From positions 3,765,637 to 3,829,636 of the forward strand of contig JACDQD010000010.1 of NCBI GenBank assembly GCA_019843655.1: a stretch of 64,000 nucleotides of DNA, written 5' to 3'. Shown one piece after another: positions 52,778 to 62,900 of this stretch. Origin of the DNA: Lethocerus indicus. Lineage: Eukaryota > Arthropoda > Insecta > Hemiptera > Belostomatidae. The notes beneath the pieces are model-generated. The model made no database searches. It was not told the origin of the DNA and saw nothing but the letters and a program-made list of their open reading frames with translations. A program made the translations under genes and the position numbers. How positions within the stretch are numbered: the first letter of the stretch is position 1; every line of letters begins with the position of its first letter.

Positions 52778-54989
52778 ATGGGCGACGATTACGGAGGCGG
52801 CGGAGACTCCTCGTTCGGCGGTGGTTTTTCCGAAAGCACCTTCAGCCCGAGCTCAGAGAGCCACCACAACGACGATAGTTCAGCGGGCCACGGCTGGTCT
52901 TCAACGCTTACAGACAACCACGAGGTAAGTAACAATGTCACTGCCTTGTCACTGCACAGCGCCACTAACGCTATCGTTAAGCACAGCTTACATTTCCAAC
53001 TGGTCGAGGGCCGAAGCGACAACTCGCCGAACCTCAAACAGAAACCCATCTAGTTTCTTCGATATTCTGTCTTCAGTAGCCGCGCCTGCCGGTACTGATG
53101 ATGACCAATGGTGGCCGCAGTACAAGTGCAGTCTGTTTTCGCTTGTCCTGTATATCTATATATGTTCTCCCGTCCTTGTTTTAGTGTTTTCGTACCAATA
53201 GAAAAAAACAACATTCCCAAACGCCGAAACGACGGCAGAACATGTACACACTGCTCCATGTACACAAGCAACCGATATGCCAGAGTCCCACTGACAAAAA
53301 GAGAGCCACTGAAACCGGTCTAGAAATAGACCGAACCAGCGACAGGAGACAGAAGATCGAAAAAACTACGTTATTCCAAACTAGATACTTTTCGTTGTTT
53401 CCTCTTTTTTATTTCGTTCCAATCTTTCCGCCCACGGCCAAATTTTCAGGTCCCGGCTTTAGGATTGCACAAATTTGGGCCATTTAATTTTAATAATTAA
53501 AATTAATTTCCGGAACATTCCGACTCGGTGATTGAAGGGAAATGGCGACTCGAAAGATCTGAGTTTTAAGAACAATTAGAATAAAAAAAATACGCCGTTC
53601 GTAACGAGGTCCGCCGTATCAGCTTATATCGGACGGATAACACTTATCCAACTACTTGTTATTTTTCTCTTTTAGAGGAAGCGCGTTTCTCTAGTTTTAG
53701 CGTACTATATTTCCGTAAAGAGCTGATTTTTTTTAAAAAGATTCCCGAGTAAAATTGTCCACAAATCGCTGGGAATCCGGGTCTTAATAAATGAAACCTC
53801 AAGTTCAAAACCGAAGTTTGGCATTTTCATCACTATGTTTAAGAGTACTCGCGTTGCTGACAAATGCTTACGGATAAATGTCCTGTCTCCCACGATAGTC
53901 CCGATAGTAACACTGTAAAATCGCTCAGTTTCTCCTGTCACAACACTGTTACTCTCTCCCCCCCCCCGTATTATGGCTTTATAATTAAGCCTAACAATAA
54001 TGGTTCGTAGCAACAGTTTATTTTGACATTTCATTGGCGGTGACTGAAATACGAAATTTCGAATTCCCGAGCGAAGTAAGAAAGTTTAGGACTTTCAGAA
54101 TTACCAACCAGAGTTATTTCAGTGCCAATTGTTCTTGGGCCCTGTTCTTCGGCATTCTAGTCCCAGTTCCACGAAGTAGTAGCAGTGTTAAAACATCGGT
54201 CCTATTATATCGGCCTTATTAATCCGCGATTTTCCGTCTTGTCGAAAGTCTTCTTTAAAGGACTATAACGACTAGAGTTATGCGTCCGGCAACAGCTCCG
54301 ATATATAACTGACGTCATGGCCGGATTGCTACGACCCTGTACTCACGCCGATAGTCCCACCAAACAGACGGCGTACCCGGAACTCGCATTGGGAATTCGC
54401 GACCGTTGCAGTCGACGTTGTTTCGAAGGCTGTTGAACTTGAGTCACACGACTGATGCGTTAATCAGGGGGAAGGATCGTCCATAATTTTTCCTTCTAAC
54501 AATTCCCTTCTGGCGACACGTGCTCTGCATGCCTAAAACCAACCGCACCGTTACGGTAACGGCCGTACTCGTAACTCTTACCGCTTCTAGCAGTTAGTAG
54601 TAGTAGAGTAGTAGTGGCAGTGGAAAGGGAATTGAGAAGATCGGAGAAAGTCCAAAAGCCGGAAAAATTGCAATTTGCAGACCCCGATCTCGTTCGGCTC
54701 GCACTCGGCGAAAGAGGATAACCCGCGAGGCGGCGACGACGATCGAGGAGGCGGTCTGTCGGAGGGCGGCGACCGCCCCACCGGCGACGACGTCGATTCG
54801 GGCTGCGTCGGAAACGACGCCCTCCTAGACGTTCTCGCCGGCGGCCACTCTGCAGAGCTGGCCGACTCTGCTCCTGGACAGGACATGGATCATTTCCAGT
54901 GGAACGATCCCGCCAATCGGCAATCCGACTGCGACAATTGTTGCGCCAACGGCATCATCTGCTGCTGCGAAACTTGTACCATAATGTGA
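52778..54989 (+). CDS. Small acidic Cys-rich protein with CAAX box CTIM
   Basis: Two coding exons (52778-52924 and 54681-54989; GAG/gtaagt donor, AATTTGCAG acceptor) give 151 aa. I do not recognise the family. Residues 1-49 are Gly/Ser/Asp-rich low complexity (MGDDYGGGGDSSFGGG...). Exon 2 continues acidic and Gly-rich to about residue 100, then a cysteine cluster (SDCDNCC, IICCCETC) runs into the terminal CTIM. C-T-I-M at the extreme C-terminus is a canonical CAAX box, and final Met favours farnesyltransferase; nearby cysteines could be palmitoylated or bind metal. There is no signal peptide or membrane segment, so a prenylated cytosolic-face membrane protein is inferred. The ATG is the first after a 5' UTR splice acceptor. 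The gene at 56980 has the same length and layout. A fragment of the foldback family lies in the intron. Confidence 0.72.
53305..53381. mobile_element. Foldback family right-arm fragment
   Basis: It reads GAGAGCCACTGAAACCGG, TCTAGAAATAGACCGAACC, GGAGACAGAAGATCG and CTACGTTATTCCAAAC, matching the right arm of the copy at 56540-56838. It lies in the intron of the CAAX gene. A possible degraded left part is near 53055-53085. Confidence 0.6.
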
Positions 54990-55100
54990 CACGCCGCCTC
55001 TCCTCACATTAAATATCTTTATTATATATTGACTTGTAAATAGTTTTTCTTTTGTAGATAACGTCGAAGGAAAAAAATACCTGTGTATCGCTTTTATTCT

Positions 55101-55106
55101 AATAAA
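55101..55106 (+). terminator. Poly(A) signal AATAAA
   Basis: AATAAA lies 112 bases after the stop codon of the CTIM gene, a normal position for its polyadenylation signal. Confidence 0.6.
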
Positions 55107-55542
55107 CGCCCGGTTATTTTCTTAAGGCGTTTTGCGTAAATGTTCGGAAATTTTCCCCGAGGTAACTTCCTTACCTTAGAAGCTGCTCGCCGTCGAAAAT
55201 TCATCCTATCGGCCACACTCGTGCCACCTTCGGTCTGCGCTCAAATTACAAATGCTTTATTTTCCTTTAAATATATAATATACGTACATAGAAAATGGTA
55301 GATAATATAGAAATGTTTAATACGCGCATACCGGAAGATCTGCATTTGTATGCACAAATATTTCGTGACGCCTAATATATTCCCGCTTATGTTCTCTACA
55401 CGGACGACTGGCGAAGTGTGGCCGACACTTGTGTACATCACAAGATAGTCCAGAATAATATTTGTTATCTTCGTTAAATTGTAGGAAAAAACGCTGTAAA
55501 GTGCTCCCGTAATAGCGTCTCAGGTTCACGGAACGAGGTCCT
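55107..55542. other. Spacer, nothing recognised
   Basis: Intergenic DNA between the CTIM gene and the unclear middle locus. No gene, repeat or motif stands out. Confidence 0.4.
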
Positions 55543-56029
55543 TTACGGCTTCATCAGGTGATCCGATTCGTCCTGTTCTGCGCGAGCGGAATTCGTAGGT
55601 TGCCCGCCCGTGCGTGGAATGTTTCCTTCCCGTTTCTTCGCGAGGTCCTCTTCGTGGACTCCTCCGAGCGGGACGAACAAGAAGCGACAAGAAGGACCAG
55701 CGTCTCGTCTGGCAGACTTGCGTCGATAATGTTTGCCGGTATTGCAGGGGGTATCGGCGGCGAGGAGGAGGAGGGAAGAAGTTGAGGAGAAGAAGCCGGT
55801 GGAGAGACAGCCCAGGGTGGGGGACAGTTGTCCTGAGGACCAGTGGTGGAGCTCGGGGCCTCGGCAGTCTGCCGGAGCGGACGATGACTGCTGCGCCTCC
55901 TGCTGGTCCGCGGTGAGCGGGGTCGACGTCGACCCGGGCCCCGACTGCGGAATAGACGCCTCTGCAGATGCGGACATTGGCCCACTAGTCGATGTCGACT
56001 GCGGATCTGCGGGAGACGCCTGCGATTGA
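55543..56029 (+). pseudogene. Unclear or decayed middle copy of the Cys-rich cluster
   Basis: On the plus strand a frame from a possible acceptor (GGTATTGCAG, ending 55747) to TGA at 56027-56029 encodes a charged EEVEEKKPVERQPRVGDSCP stretch, then SAGADDDCCASCW and an Asp/Cys-rich tail ending DACD. RQPRVGDSCP resembles RRRVATGDTSCP in the gene at 56980, and the DDDCCASC part resembles SDCDNCC in the gene at 52778. There is no CAAX box, no ATG-started first exon was found, and an acidic frame upstream (ending EEEEGRS at 55785) is offset by one base. A decayed paralogue is the best reading. Against it, the minus strand has an ATG-started frame of 144 codons (55977-55543) without recognisable domains, so the coding strand is not certain. 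Confidence 0.35.
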
Positions 56030-56539
56030 AGTTTTATTCGCGTAAATTTCTATATATAGAAAAACCTCTGCGGCCCCGGTGGTATGCGCCTGCCGGGCTC
56101 TGTGTTCTCGACCGGTGTTTTAAGCCCGGCAATCGGAAAAAACATATATTCGTTCACCCTCCCGTTGAGTTGAAACGGGTAAAATAGAAGAGAATTTAAA
56201 TTCCAGAATTTTTTTGCGAATACTATCGTTAAATAACTACATTCCATTCCAGTTAAAATGAGCCAATCTAGCATACACAAAAAAATGTGACATATTAGGG
56301 TGATGTTTAGATCTTTGTTTAGTGTAAACTTGTTTAACTAAGCAAATATTTTAATCATGAATTCGTTTGCTTCATTTTTTTGTACAAATATGCGTCCTAT
56401 AAAATAATAAAAATAGTAAAACCTAAGCACGAAAATATGATGATCGTAAAATGAGCTTAAAGTATAAACTATGCCTTGTAATTGAGTGGAAACGATGGGA
56501 TTGTTAAAAAAGGACGAGACGAATAATTAATTATTTTAC
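56030..56539. other. Spacer, nothing recognised
   Basis: AT-rich DNA between the middle Cys-rich locus and the next foldback element. No gene is supported. Confidence 0.4.
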
Positions 56540-56838
56540 CGTAGATTTCGTGTGTTTCTGTCTCCTTTCGCCAGTTCGGTCGTTTGGTAGACCGGTTTCG
56601 ACCGCACCCCGTCTTCAGTAGCGGTGTTCTACTGTCTCGGACAGTACAAGTGACAGTGACAGTGCAGCTAGGATGCCCGAAAAACATCCAAAGTGACTAA
56701 CACCGCTACTGAAGATGATGGCGAGCGGCCGAAGCCAGTCTAGCAAAAGACCAAACCGGTGGGAGGAGACAGAAACACACGAAATCTACGGTATTCCAAC
56801 CCATTCGCAGACCACAAAACAGGTATTCTAAATTAATT
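56540..56838. mobile_element. Foldback element, complete copy
   Basis: The left arm is ACCGTAGATTTCGTGTG, TTTCTGTCTCC, GGTAGACCGGTTTCGACCG and GTCTTCAGTAGCGGTG. The right arm is ACACCGCTACTGAAGATG, GGCGAGCGGCCGAAGCCAG, GGAGACAGAAACACACG, AAATCTACGGTATTCCAACC and CAAAACAGGTATTCT. The outer end GGTATTCT matches the opposite-orientation outer end AGAATACC of the copy at 60364, which helps set the element's terminus. No coding capacity. Confidence 0.8.
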
Positions 56839-56979
56839 ATTTTAATTTCAGATAATATATAGTTTATATAGTCTATCTGACTGTTGTGCTTTGTATGTCT
56901 GATGCTTAGGAGACGGTCCGTTTACGAAGTGCGCTTCAGATTCAAATAATATCCTTATATTCGGAGCCTTGTTTCGGAG

Positions 56980-57435
56980 ATGCGAGACAGTAGTAATGGG
57001 CCATTGTTGACTTTCAAGGGGACGGGCTCGAGATGGAGCGGTGACACGAGCCTGATGGCGCTGCTGGACAGTGAGTCGATGAGGAGGAGGGCGGAGGAGG
57101 AGCAGCAGCAGGAGCAGGAGGAGGAGGAGAAGAGGAAAAGGATGGAAGAGTCGAACTTGGCCCGGTCGATGACCACCGAACAGCCGCGTCGTAGAGTGGC
57201 CACCGGCGATACCTCCTGCCCCCTCACCTTCTGCTACATCGGCGACGACGAGCCCATCTGCAACTGCTTCCGCTGTTACTGCTGCTGCCACCACGACACC
57301 CGTCACAATGACTCCGACTGTGGAGACTGTGACTCTGACTGTAACTGTTGTGACTGTGACTGTGACTGTGACTGTGGTGACTGCGGCTGTGGAGACTGCG
57401 GCTGTGGAGACTGCGGCGACTGCGTAATCATGTGA
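56980..57435 (+). CDS. Cys-rich acidic protein with K-Ras-like CAAX box CVIM
   Basis: A single uninterrupted frame of 151 aa from ATG 56980; an in-frame stop 33 bases upstream (56947) limits the 5' extension unless there is an upstream exon. I do not recognise the family. Residues 1-33 are mixed. Residues 35-57 are an acidic/basic, Glu/Gln-rich segment that may form a helix or coiled coil. From residue 80 the protein holds about 23 cysteines, first spaced (SC, FC, CNCFRCYCCC) and then as CD, CG and GDC repeats, ending GDCVIM. C-V-I-M at the C-terminus is the CAAX sequence known from K-Ras4B and is a strong farnesylation signal. Membrane attachment through farnesyl plus palmitoyl groups, or metal binding, is inferred. 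The long minus-strand frame across it is an antisense shadow. The sequence downstream repeats its 3' end. Confidence 0.7.
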   Translation: MRDSSNGPLLTFKGTGSRWSGDTSLMALLDSESMRRRAEEEQQQEQEEEEKRKRMEESNLARSMTTEQPRRRVATGDTSCPLTFCYIGDDEPICNCFRCYCCCHHDTRHNDSDCGDCDSDCNCCDCDCDCDCGDCGCGDCGCGDCGDCVIM

Positions 57436-58062
57436 GCGGGACAGAGACGTTAAATGGACGTACCCGATAAATAATTACTGTAAGGCAAAGCTCTCGACCA
57501 GTGGTCTGCGTGAAAATAATTTAGACTCAGGTTTTTTGTAAAAAACCTTTTCGCCCCGTTCACTGCCGAAATTAAGTCCCGCATCGCTCTCTAATTATGT
57601 TCATAAATTAAATGGTAAATGCGTCATCGTGTCAACGGGACGGAGAGCTGTATGTGTTAAATAGACATATCCGATAAATAATTACCATAGTACAAAGCTC
57701 AACCAGTGGTATAATATATAATAAATATAATAATTTATTGTCAGATTTTGTAGAGGACCTTTTCATCCTGTTTGATGCCTTTATCTCGGTTTTGCTCTCT
57801 AATTTTGTTCATACATTAAATGGGGACTGTGTCATCATGTGAACAGGAGAATGTCGTTTGCGCTACGTTATATAGACATATCCAATAAATAAACCCGGCT
57901 ATGCTCTCTAATTTTGTTTGTATATTAAATGGGGACTGTGTCATCATGTGAACAGGAGAGAATGTCGTATGCGCTGCGTTATATAGACATATCCAATAAA
58001 TAAACCCGGCATTGCTCTCTAATTTTGTTAATATATTAATTGGCTCTAGTATCACAATGAAA
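57421..58062 (+). repeat. Tandem copies of the CVIM gene's 3' end
   Basis: The last codons and 3' UTR of the CVIM gene recur downstream. Codons TGC GTA ATC ATG TGA (from 57421) reappear as TGC GTC ATC GTG TCA (57619), TGT GTC ATC ATG TGA (57828) and the same again (57937), with a worn copy near 58043. Spacings are about 198, 209, 109 and 106 bases. Each unit continues through TATAGACATATCC and AATAAATA, including poly(A) signal-like AATAAA at 57884, into CTCTCTAATTTTGTT and AAATGGGGAC. The two middle copies keep the codons for D-C-V-I-M-stop exactly. Confidence 0.8.
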
Positions 58063-58494
58063 CTGTCGAAGTGCGACTTCTTAATAAAAGGGTAACGCCA
58101 GAAATCATGCCTTAATAATTTAAGTGTAAGAAAATTCGGATAATATAAGACCTAGAACAGTTGAATTCATAAATAAACAAACCAGTGTATTTTTTTAGTT
58201 TATATAGTAATGGTAGTTTTAAATGTCTTATTATGTATTATTTTGTTGAATTTTATTTGTATTATTCATTGATTAGAAATTAATTAATAATAATTCTTCA
58301 TAAAAAAATATATTTCTTCAAGAAATTATATATGGAAATATAAAGAATAAAATATGTTGAAACAAAACGTATATATCACTATATTTTACCATATTATATT
58401 TTTTGTTAGTTATATTAATTTCTCATAACCAATAATTACTGAGAAGAAGGCGCAATAAATTTCTGAACGACTTTTTCCGAATGATCATACGCGT

Positions 58495-58770
58495 AAAATC
58501 TAGCAACATCGGGCTAAAAACGAATTTTTGTATCAGGAGAACAAGGCGCCACAGGAGGTAGACGATCCTGATACTTGGGGTACGTTTGGGGAATGGTACA
58601 GCCCACGCCATCTATTAGCCGGAGGCTGAACTAATTTCCCGATGTATCAGGAACCAAATCGTCTACCTCCTATGGCCCCATGTTCTCCTGATACAAAAAT
58701 ACGATTTTGGCCGAAATCCTGCCGATATGTCGGGAAAATTAGTTCAGCCTCCGGCTAATAGATGGCGCTA
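58495..58770. repeat. Nested inverted repeat (foldback structure)
   Basis: Two pairs of arms are visible. TGTATCAGGAGAACAAGG with AGGAGGTAGACGAT (58530-58565) is inverted at ATCGTCTACCTCCTATGG with CATGTTCTCCTGATAC (58660-58698). ATTAGCCGGAGGCTGAACTA (58615-58634) is inverted at TAGTTCAGCCTCCGGCTAAT (58740-58759). There is no coding capacity. It is unlike the other foldback family and may be a separate MITE. Confidence 0.75.
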
Positions 58771-58928
58771 GCGACCCTTTAATCAGAAATTGAGGTTCGA
58801 CGTTTCACCGCTAGATGGCGTTGGCGACACTTAAGGCGAAAATTGAGGTTCGACGTTTCACCGCTAGATAGCGCTGGCGACCCTTAAGTCGGAAATTTGA
58901 GGTTCGATGTTTCACCGTTAGATGGCGC
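58755..58928 (+). promoter_or_regulatory. Tandem array of CTCF-like motifs (putative insulator)
   Basis: Three tandem units of 53-54 bases, each with GAGGTTCGA(C/T)GTTTCACCG, carry CCGCTAGATGGCGT (58808), CCGCTAGATAGCGC (58861) and CCGTTAGATGGCGC (58915). A fourth core, TAGATGGCGC, ends the foldback arm at 58759-58768. These fit the known CTCF consensus CCASYAGRKGGCRS at nearly all positions. The array lies between the Cys-rich cluster and Highwire, which are transcribed toward each other. Function as an insulator is inferred from the motif and position only. Confidence 0.45.
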
Positions 58929-59963
58929 TGGCTGTTCCGTTTCAGCAAGGAAATTCAACAAATATCAGCGATTTTTAAATATTTAATATATATATATTTA
59001 AAAGATCATTTCTGAATCCCCTATCGCAATTTTTGAGTGATTAATTTTACAATTATGAATAAAAGCAATCTCTATTTATTGCCACTTATTTTGGTTAGGG
59101 AAGCAAGATTTATTGTGAATAAGAAGGATTTTATTGTACTATAGGATATAATTTTCTACTTACCTTAACCCTAAGATTTCCTTTGTAATGAACATATATA
59201 TTGTTTGTTTAACTTCTTAGACATGTATAAACTCAATCTATACTACATGTTTTTCCTTGTTATTTATAATTAAAACAAAATTAAAGGGAATACCTCCGTT
59301 CATTGACCATTAAAATTTTATTATGAGTTACAGATGTGTTCTGGATATAAACAGCATAAGTTGTATGATGTGACCCAAATTACAGGGAGCTCAAGAAATA
59401 CAAAAAATACAGACATTTAATAATTTATTTTATCTGCTTCATAAATTCAAAGTAAAAGTACATTCGCACACATATAATATAAATTACACAAATTATGAGT
59501 GAAACATAGCGTCAAAAACAGTGTCAAGATTGTGATTTTTGCCATAGTTCGCTCATAACCAAACATTTATTATTTCAATAAATTTCCAAGTGTGTCAAAC
59601 CAGGGATTGACAATGAATACACATACTATAACTAGATTCGATACAAATAATTAAAATGAATAATAAAAAATAAATTAAAATAAATTCTTATTACGCCGTA
59701 AGACTAATTATATCATAAATATTATTACTGTAATAGGCAAAATGACATGAGGGTAAATATATTCAAGATTCAATGTACTTTGAGATTTAATACAAATGCC
59801 ATATTGGAATACTTTCCTTCAGCTGATTACATTTAATGCTCATAATATATCTATATAAGATCTATTTTTAATTCAGATCTATATGCGAGTAAGATCTATA
59901 TTTAATTGTTATACGAATTATATATTTGAAAGCTTACTGGAGAGATTATACGATAAATGAAGT
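58929..59963. other. AT-rich stretch, includes Highwire 3' UTR
   Basis: AT-rich DNA immediately downstream (in the minus orientation) of the Highwire stop codon. Its 3' UTR must start here; AATAAA motifs on the minus strand near 59566-59580 are candidate poly(A) signals. No other gene is seen. Confidence 0.45.
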
Positions 59964-62900
59964 TCAGAAAGTGTGAGCGTTGCGACAGACGCCACAGCCG
60001 AGTGCAAATTCTTCACCTGTAGGTGGATGTTTAACGTGTAATGGACATTCGTCACCTTCCAACTGCTTTGCTTTCGGCCCTGCATAAACAATATACACAT
60101 TCTACTTTCACATTTTAAACGTTCGTCATCAGACATCTCAAGTAATCGATACAGAGATGTGTTTACAACTGACTACAAGAGAGAAATACTGCGTTGTCAC
60201 AATTAAGAGCTTGCGCAACAGCAGATATACCTTCAATCAGCCGTATATGCATTCCGTGCATGGGAAAAGGCAAAAGCTGAAAGCTACTTACTACAGAAAA
60301 TCACTGAAAACACGATTCGAGATTAACATTTCGTTTTTTCTGGGAACATAACGAGCTACTTTAGAATACCTGTTCTACGGCCTGTGAGGGGTTGGAATAC
60401 CGTAGATTTCGTGTGTTTCTGCTTCTTCTCGCTGGTTCGGTCTTTTGCGGAGGAGAGAGAGAGACACACGAAATCTACGGTATAATGAGCTAAGTATATT
60501 TTAGACCCAGCTTGCATAACTTAATCTAAACACTCTGAGAGTAACAGGTAGAATCATACTAATATGTAAAGTATTTCGGTTTGTAAATTACTTTCGGCGG
60601 TACATATATTCCCGCGTTTTCGTAGCACGCTATATCTATTCAGCTGTACGATTGGAACCGGGCAGAAGATTAGGAACGGGATGTACATACCGGCGGGGCA
60701 GGCTGGCAGCTCGTTCTTGGGTATGTTTGTTACGCGCTGGAAGTCGTCGTGGCAGGCGTTGCAGAAATGCGTAGTTCCGAAACAGAAGAATACGGCGACG
60801 GAACAGCAGTAGCGGCACTTGTACTCGAGGAAGTCGGTGCCGTGCTTGGGGCACATCTGGGCGCGCGACACGTCGCTGCACGCGCCGCACACCAGCTCCG
60901 CAGGGTCAAAATCGCCGCTACCCAATTCGGCATCGCACCTCGCCTCACCACCGTAATAAGCCTAAAACAACAAATATATTTCTGCGTGTCCATCCCTCTC
61001 CTCCGACTTGAGAGAGGAAGCTGTAAATTCGACTGCCGTCACGAATGATGTATCAAGTTGGGCAAGACTCAAATGTACAGAAACCGAACGATATTACAAA
61101 TTGCTGCCCGATAGCAAACAACAAATTAGTTAATATTTTACGACCGTATTTTAAAACCGAATTGGGTCTATGGAGTCATTTGTGGGGATCCACCAAGCTT
61201 TTTATGTTTGGCATAACAGTTAAATTTACAATCTTTCCGACTTGAGAGAGGAAGCTGTAAATTCGACTGCCGTCATGAATGATGATTAGAGAGGGATTTA
61301 GTGCGGTGGATGTATCAAGTTGGGCAAGACTCAAATGTACAGAAACCGAACGATATTACAAATTGCTGCATGATAGCAAACAACAAATTAGTTAATATTT
61401 TACGACCGTATTTTAAAACCGAATTGGGTCTATGGAGTCATTTGTGGGGATCCACCAAGCTTTTTATGTTTGGCATAACAGTTAAATTTACAATCTTTCC
61501 GACTTGAGAGAGGAAGCTGTAAATTCGACTGCCGTCATGAATGATGATTAGAGAGGGATTTAGTGCGGTGGGTGTATCAAGTTGGGCAAGACTCAAATGT
61601 ACAGAAACCGCGATTATTAGCAAACAATTGCTGCAAATTAGTTAATATGACGACCGCAAACAACAAATGTTTTAGTTAATATTTTACGACCGTATTTTGA
61701 TAAAACCGAATTGGGTCTATGGAGTCATTTGTGGGGATCCACCAAGCTTTTTATGTTTGGCATAACAGTTAAATTTACAATCTTTCCGACTTGAGAGAGG
61801 AAGCTGTAAATTCGACTGCCGTCATGAATGATGATTAGAGAGGGATTTAGTGCGGTGGGTGTATCAAGTTGGGCAAGACTCAAATGTACAGAAACCGAAC
61901 GATATTACAAATTGCTGCATGATAGCAAACAACAAATTAGTTAATATTTTACGACCGTATTTTAAAACCGAATTGGGTCTATGGAGTCATTTGTGGGGAT
62001 CCACCAAGCTTTTTATGTTTGGCATAACAGTTAAATTTACAATCTTTCCGACTTGAGAGAGCTGTAAATCGACTGCCGTCACGAATGATGATTAGAGAGG
62101 GATTTAGTGCGGTGGATGTATCAAGTTGGGCAAGACTCAAATGTACAGAAACCGAACGATATTACAAATTGCTGCATGATAGCAAACAACAAATTAGTTA
62201 ATATTTTACGACCGTATTTTAAAACCGAATTGGGTCTATGGAGTCATTTGTGGGGATCCACCAAGCTTTTTATGTTTGGCATAACAGTTAAATTTACAAT
62301 CTTTCCGACTTGAGAGAGGAAGCTGTAAATTCGACTGCCGTCACGAATGATGATTAGAGAGGGATTTAGTGCGGTGGATGTATCAAGTTGGGCAAGACTC
62401 AAATGTACAGAAACCGAACGATATTACAAATGCTGCTTATAGCAAACAACAAATTAGTTAATATTTTATTTCGACCGTATTTTAAAACCGATTGGGTCTT
62501 GAGTCATTTGTGGGGATCCACCAAGCTTTTGTTTGGCATGTTTAACAGTAACAGTTACGAATTACAAATTTACAATCTAATTCCGACTTGGAGAGGCTTT
62601 TTAGCTTAAATTGACTGCCGTCATGAATGATGATTAGAGAGGGATTTAGTGCGGTGGGTGTATCAAGTTGGGCAAGACTCAAATGTACAGAAACCGAACG
62701 ATATTACAAATTGCTGCATGATAGCAAACAACAAATTAGTTAATATTTTACGACCGTATTTTAAAACCGAATTGGGTCTATGGAGTCATTTGTGGGGATC
62801 CACCAAGCTTTTTATGTTTGGCATAACAGTTAAATTTACAATCTTTCCGACTTGAGAGAGGAAGCTGTAAATTCGACTGCCGTCATGAATGATGATTAGA

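Noticed and set aside
56848..57306. Minus-strand 152-codon frame opposite the CVIM gene
   Set aside because: Its poly-Leu and Ala/Val runs are the mirror of the Glu/Gln and Cys codons on the plus strand; the plus strand has the CAAX ending and the homologous neighbour.
60730..61048. Frames on both strands over the Highwire relay exon
   Set aside because: Shadows of the true minus-strand reading frame, which matches the PHR C-terminus throughout.
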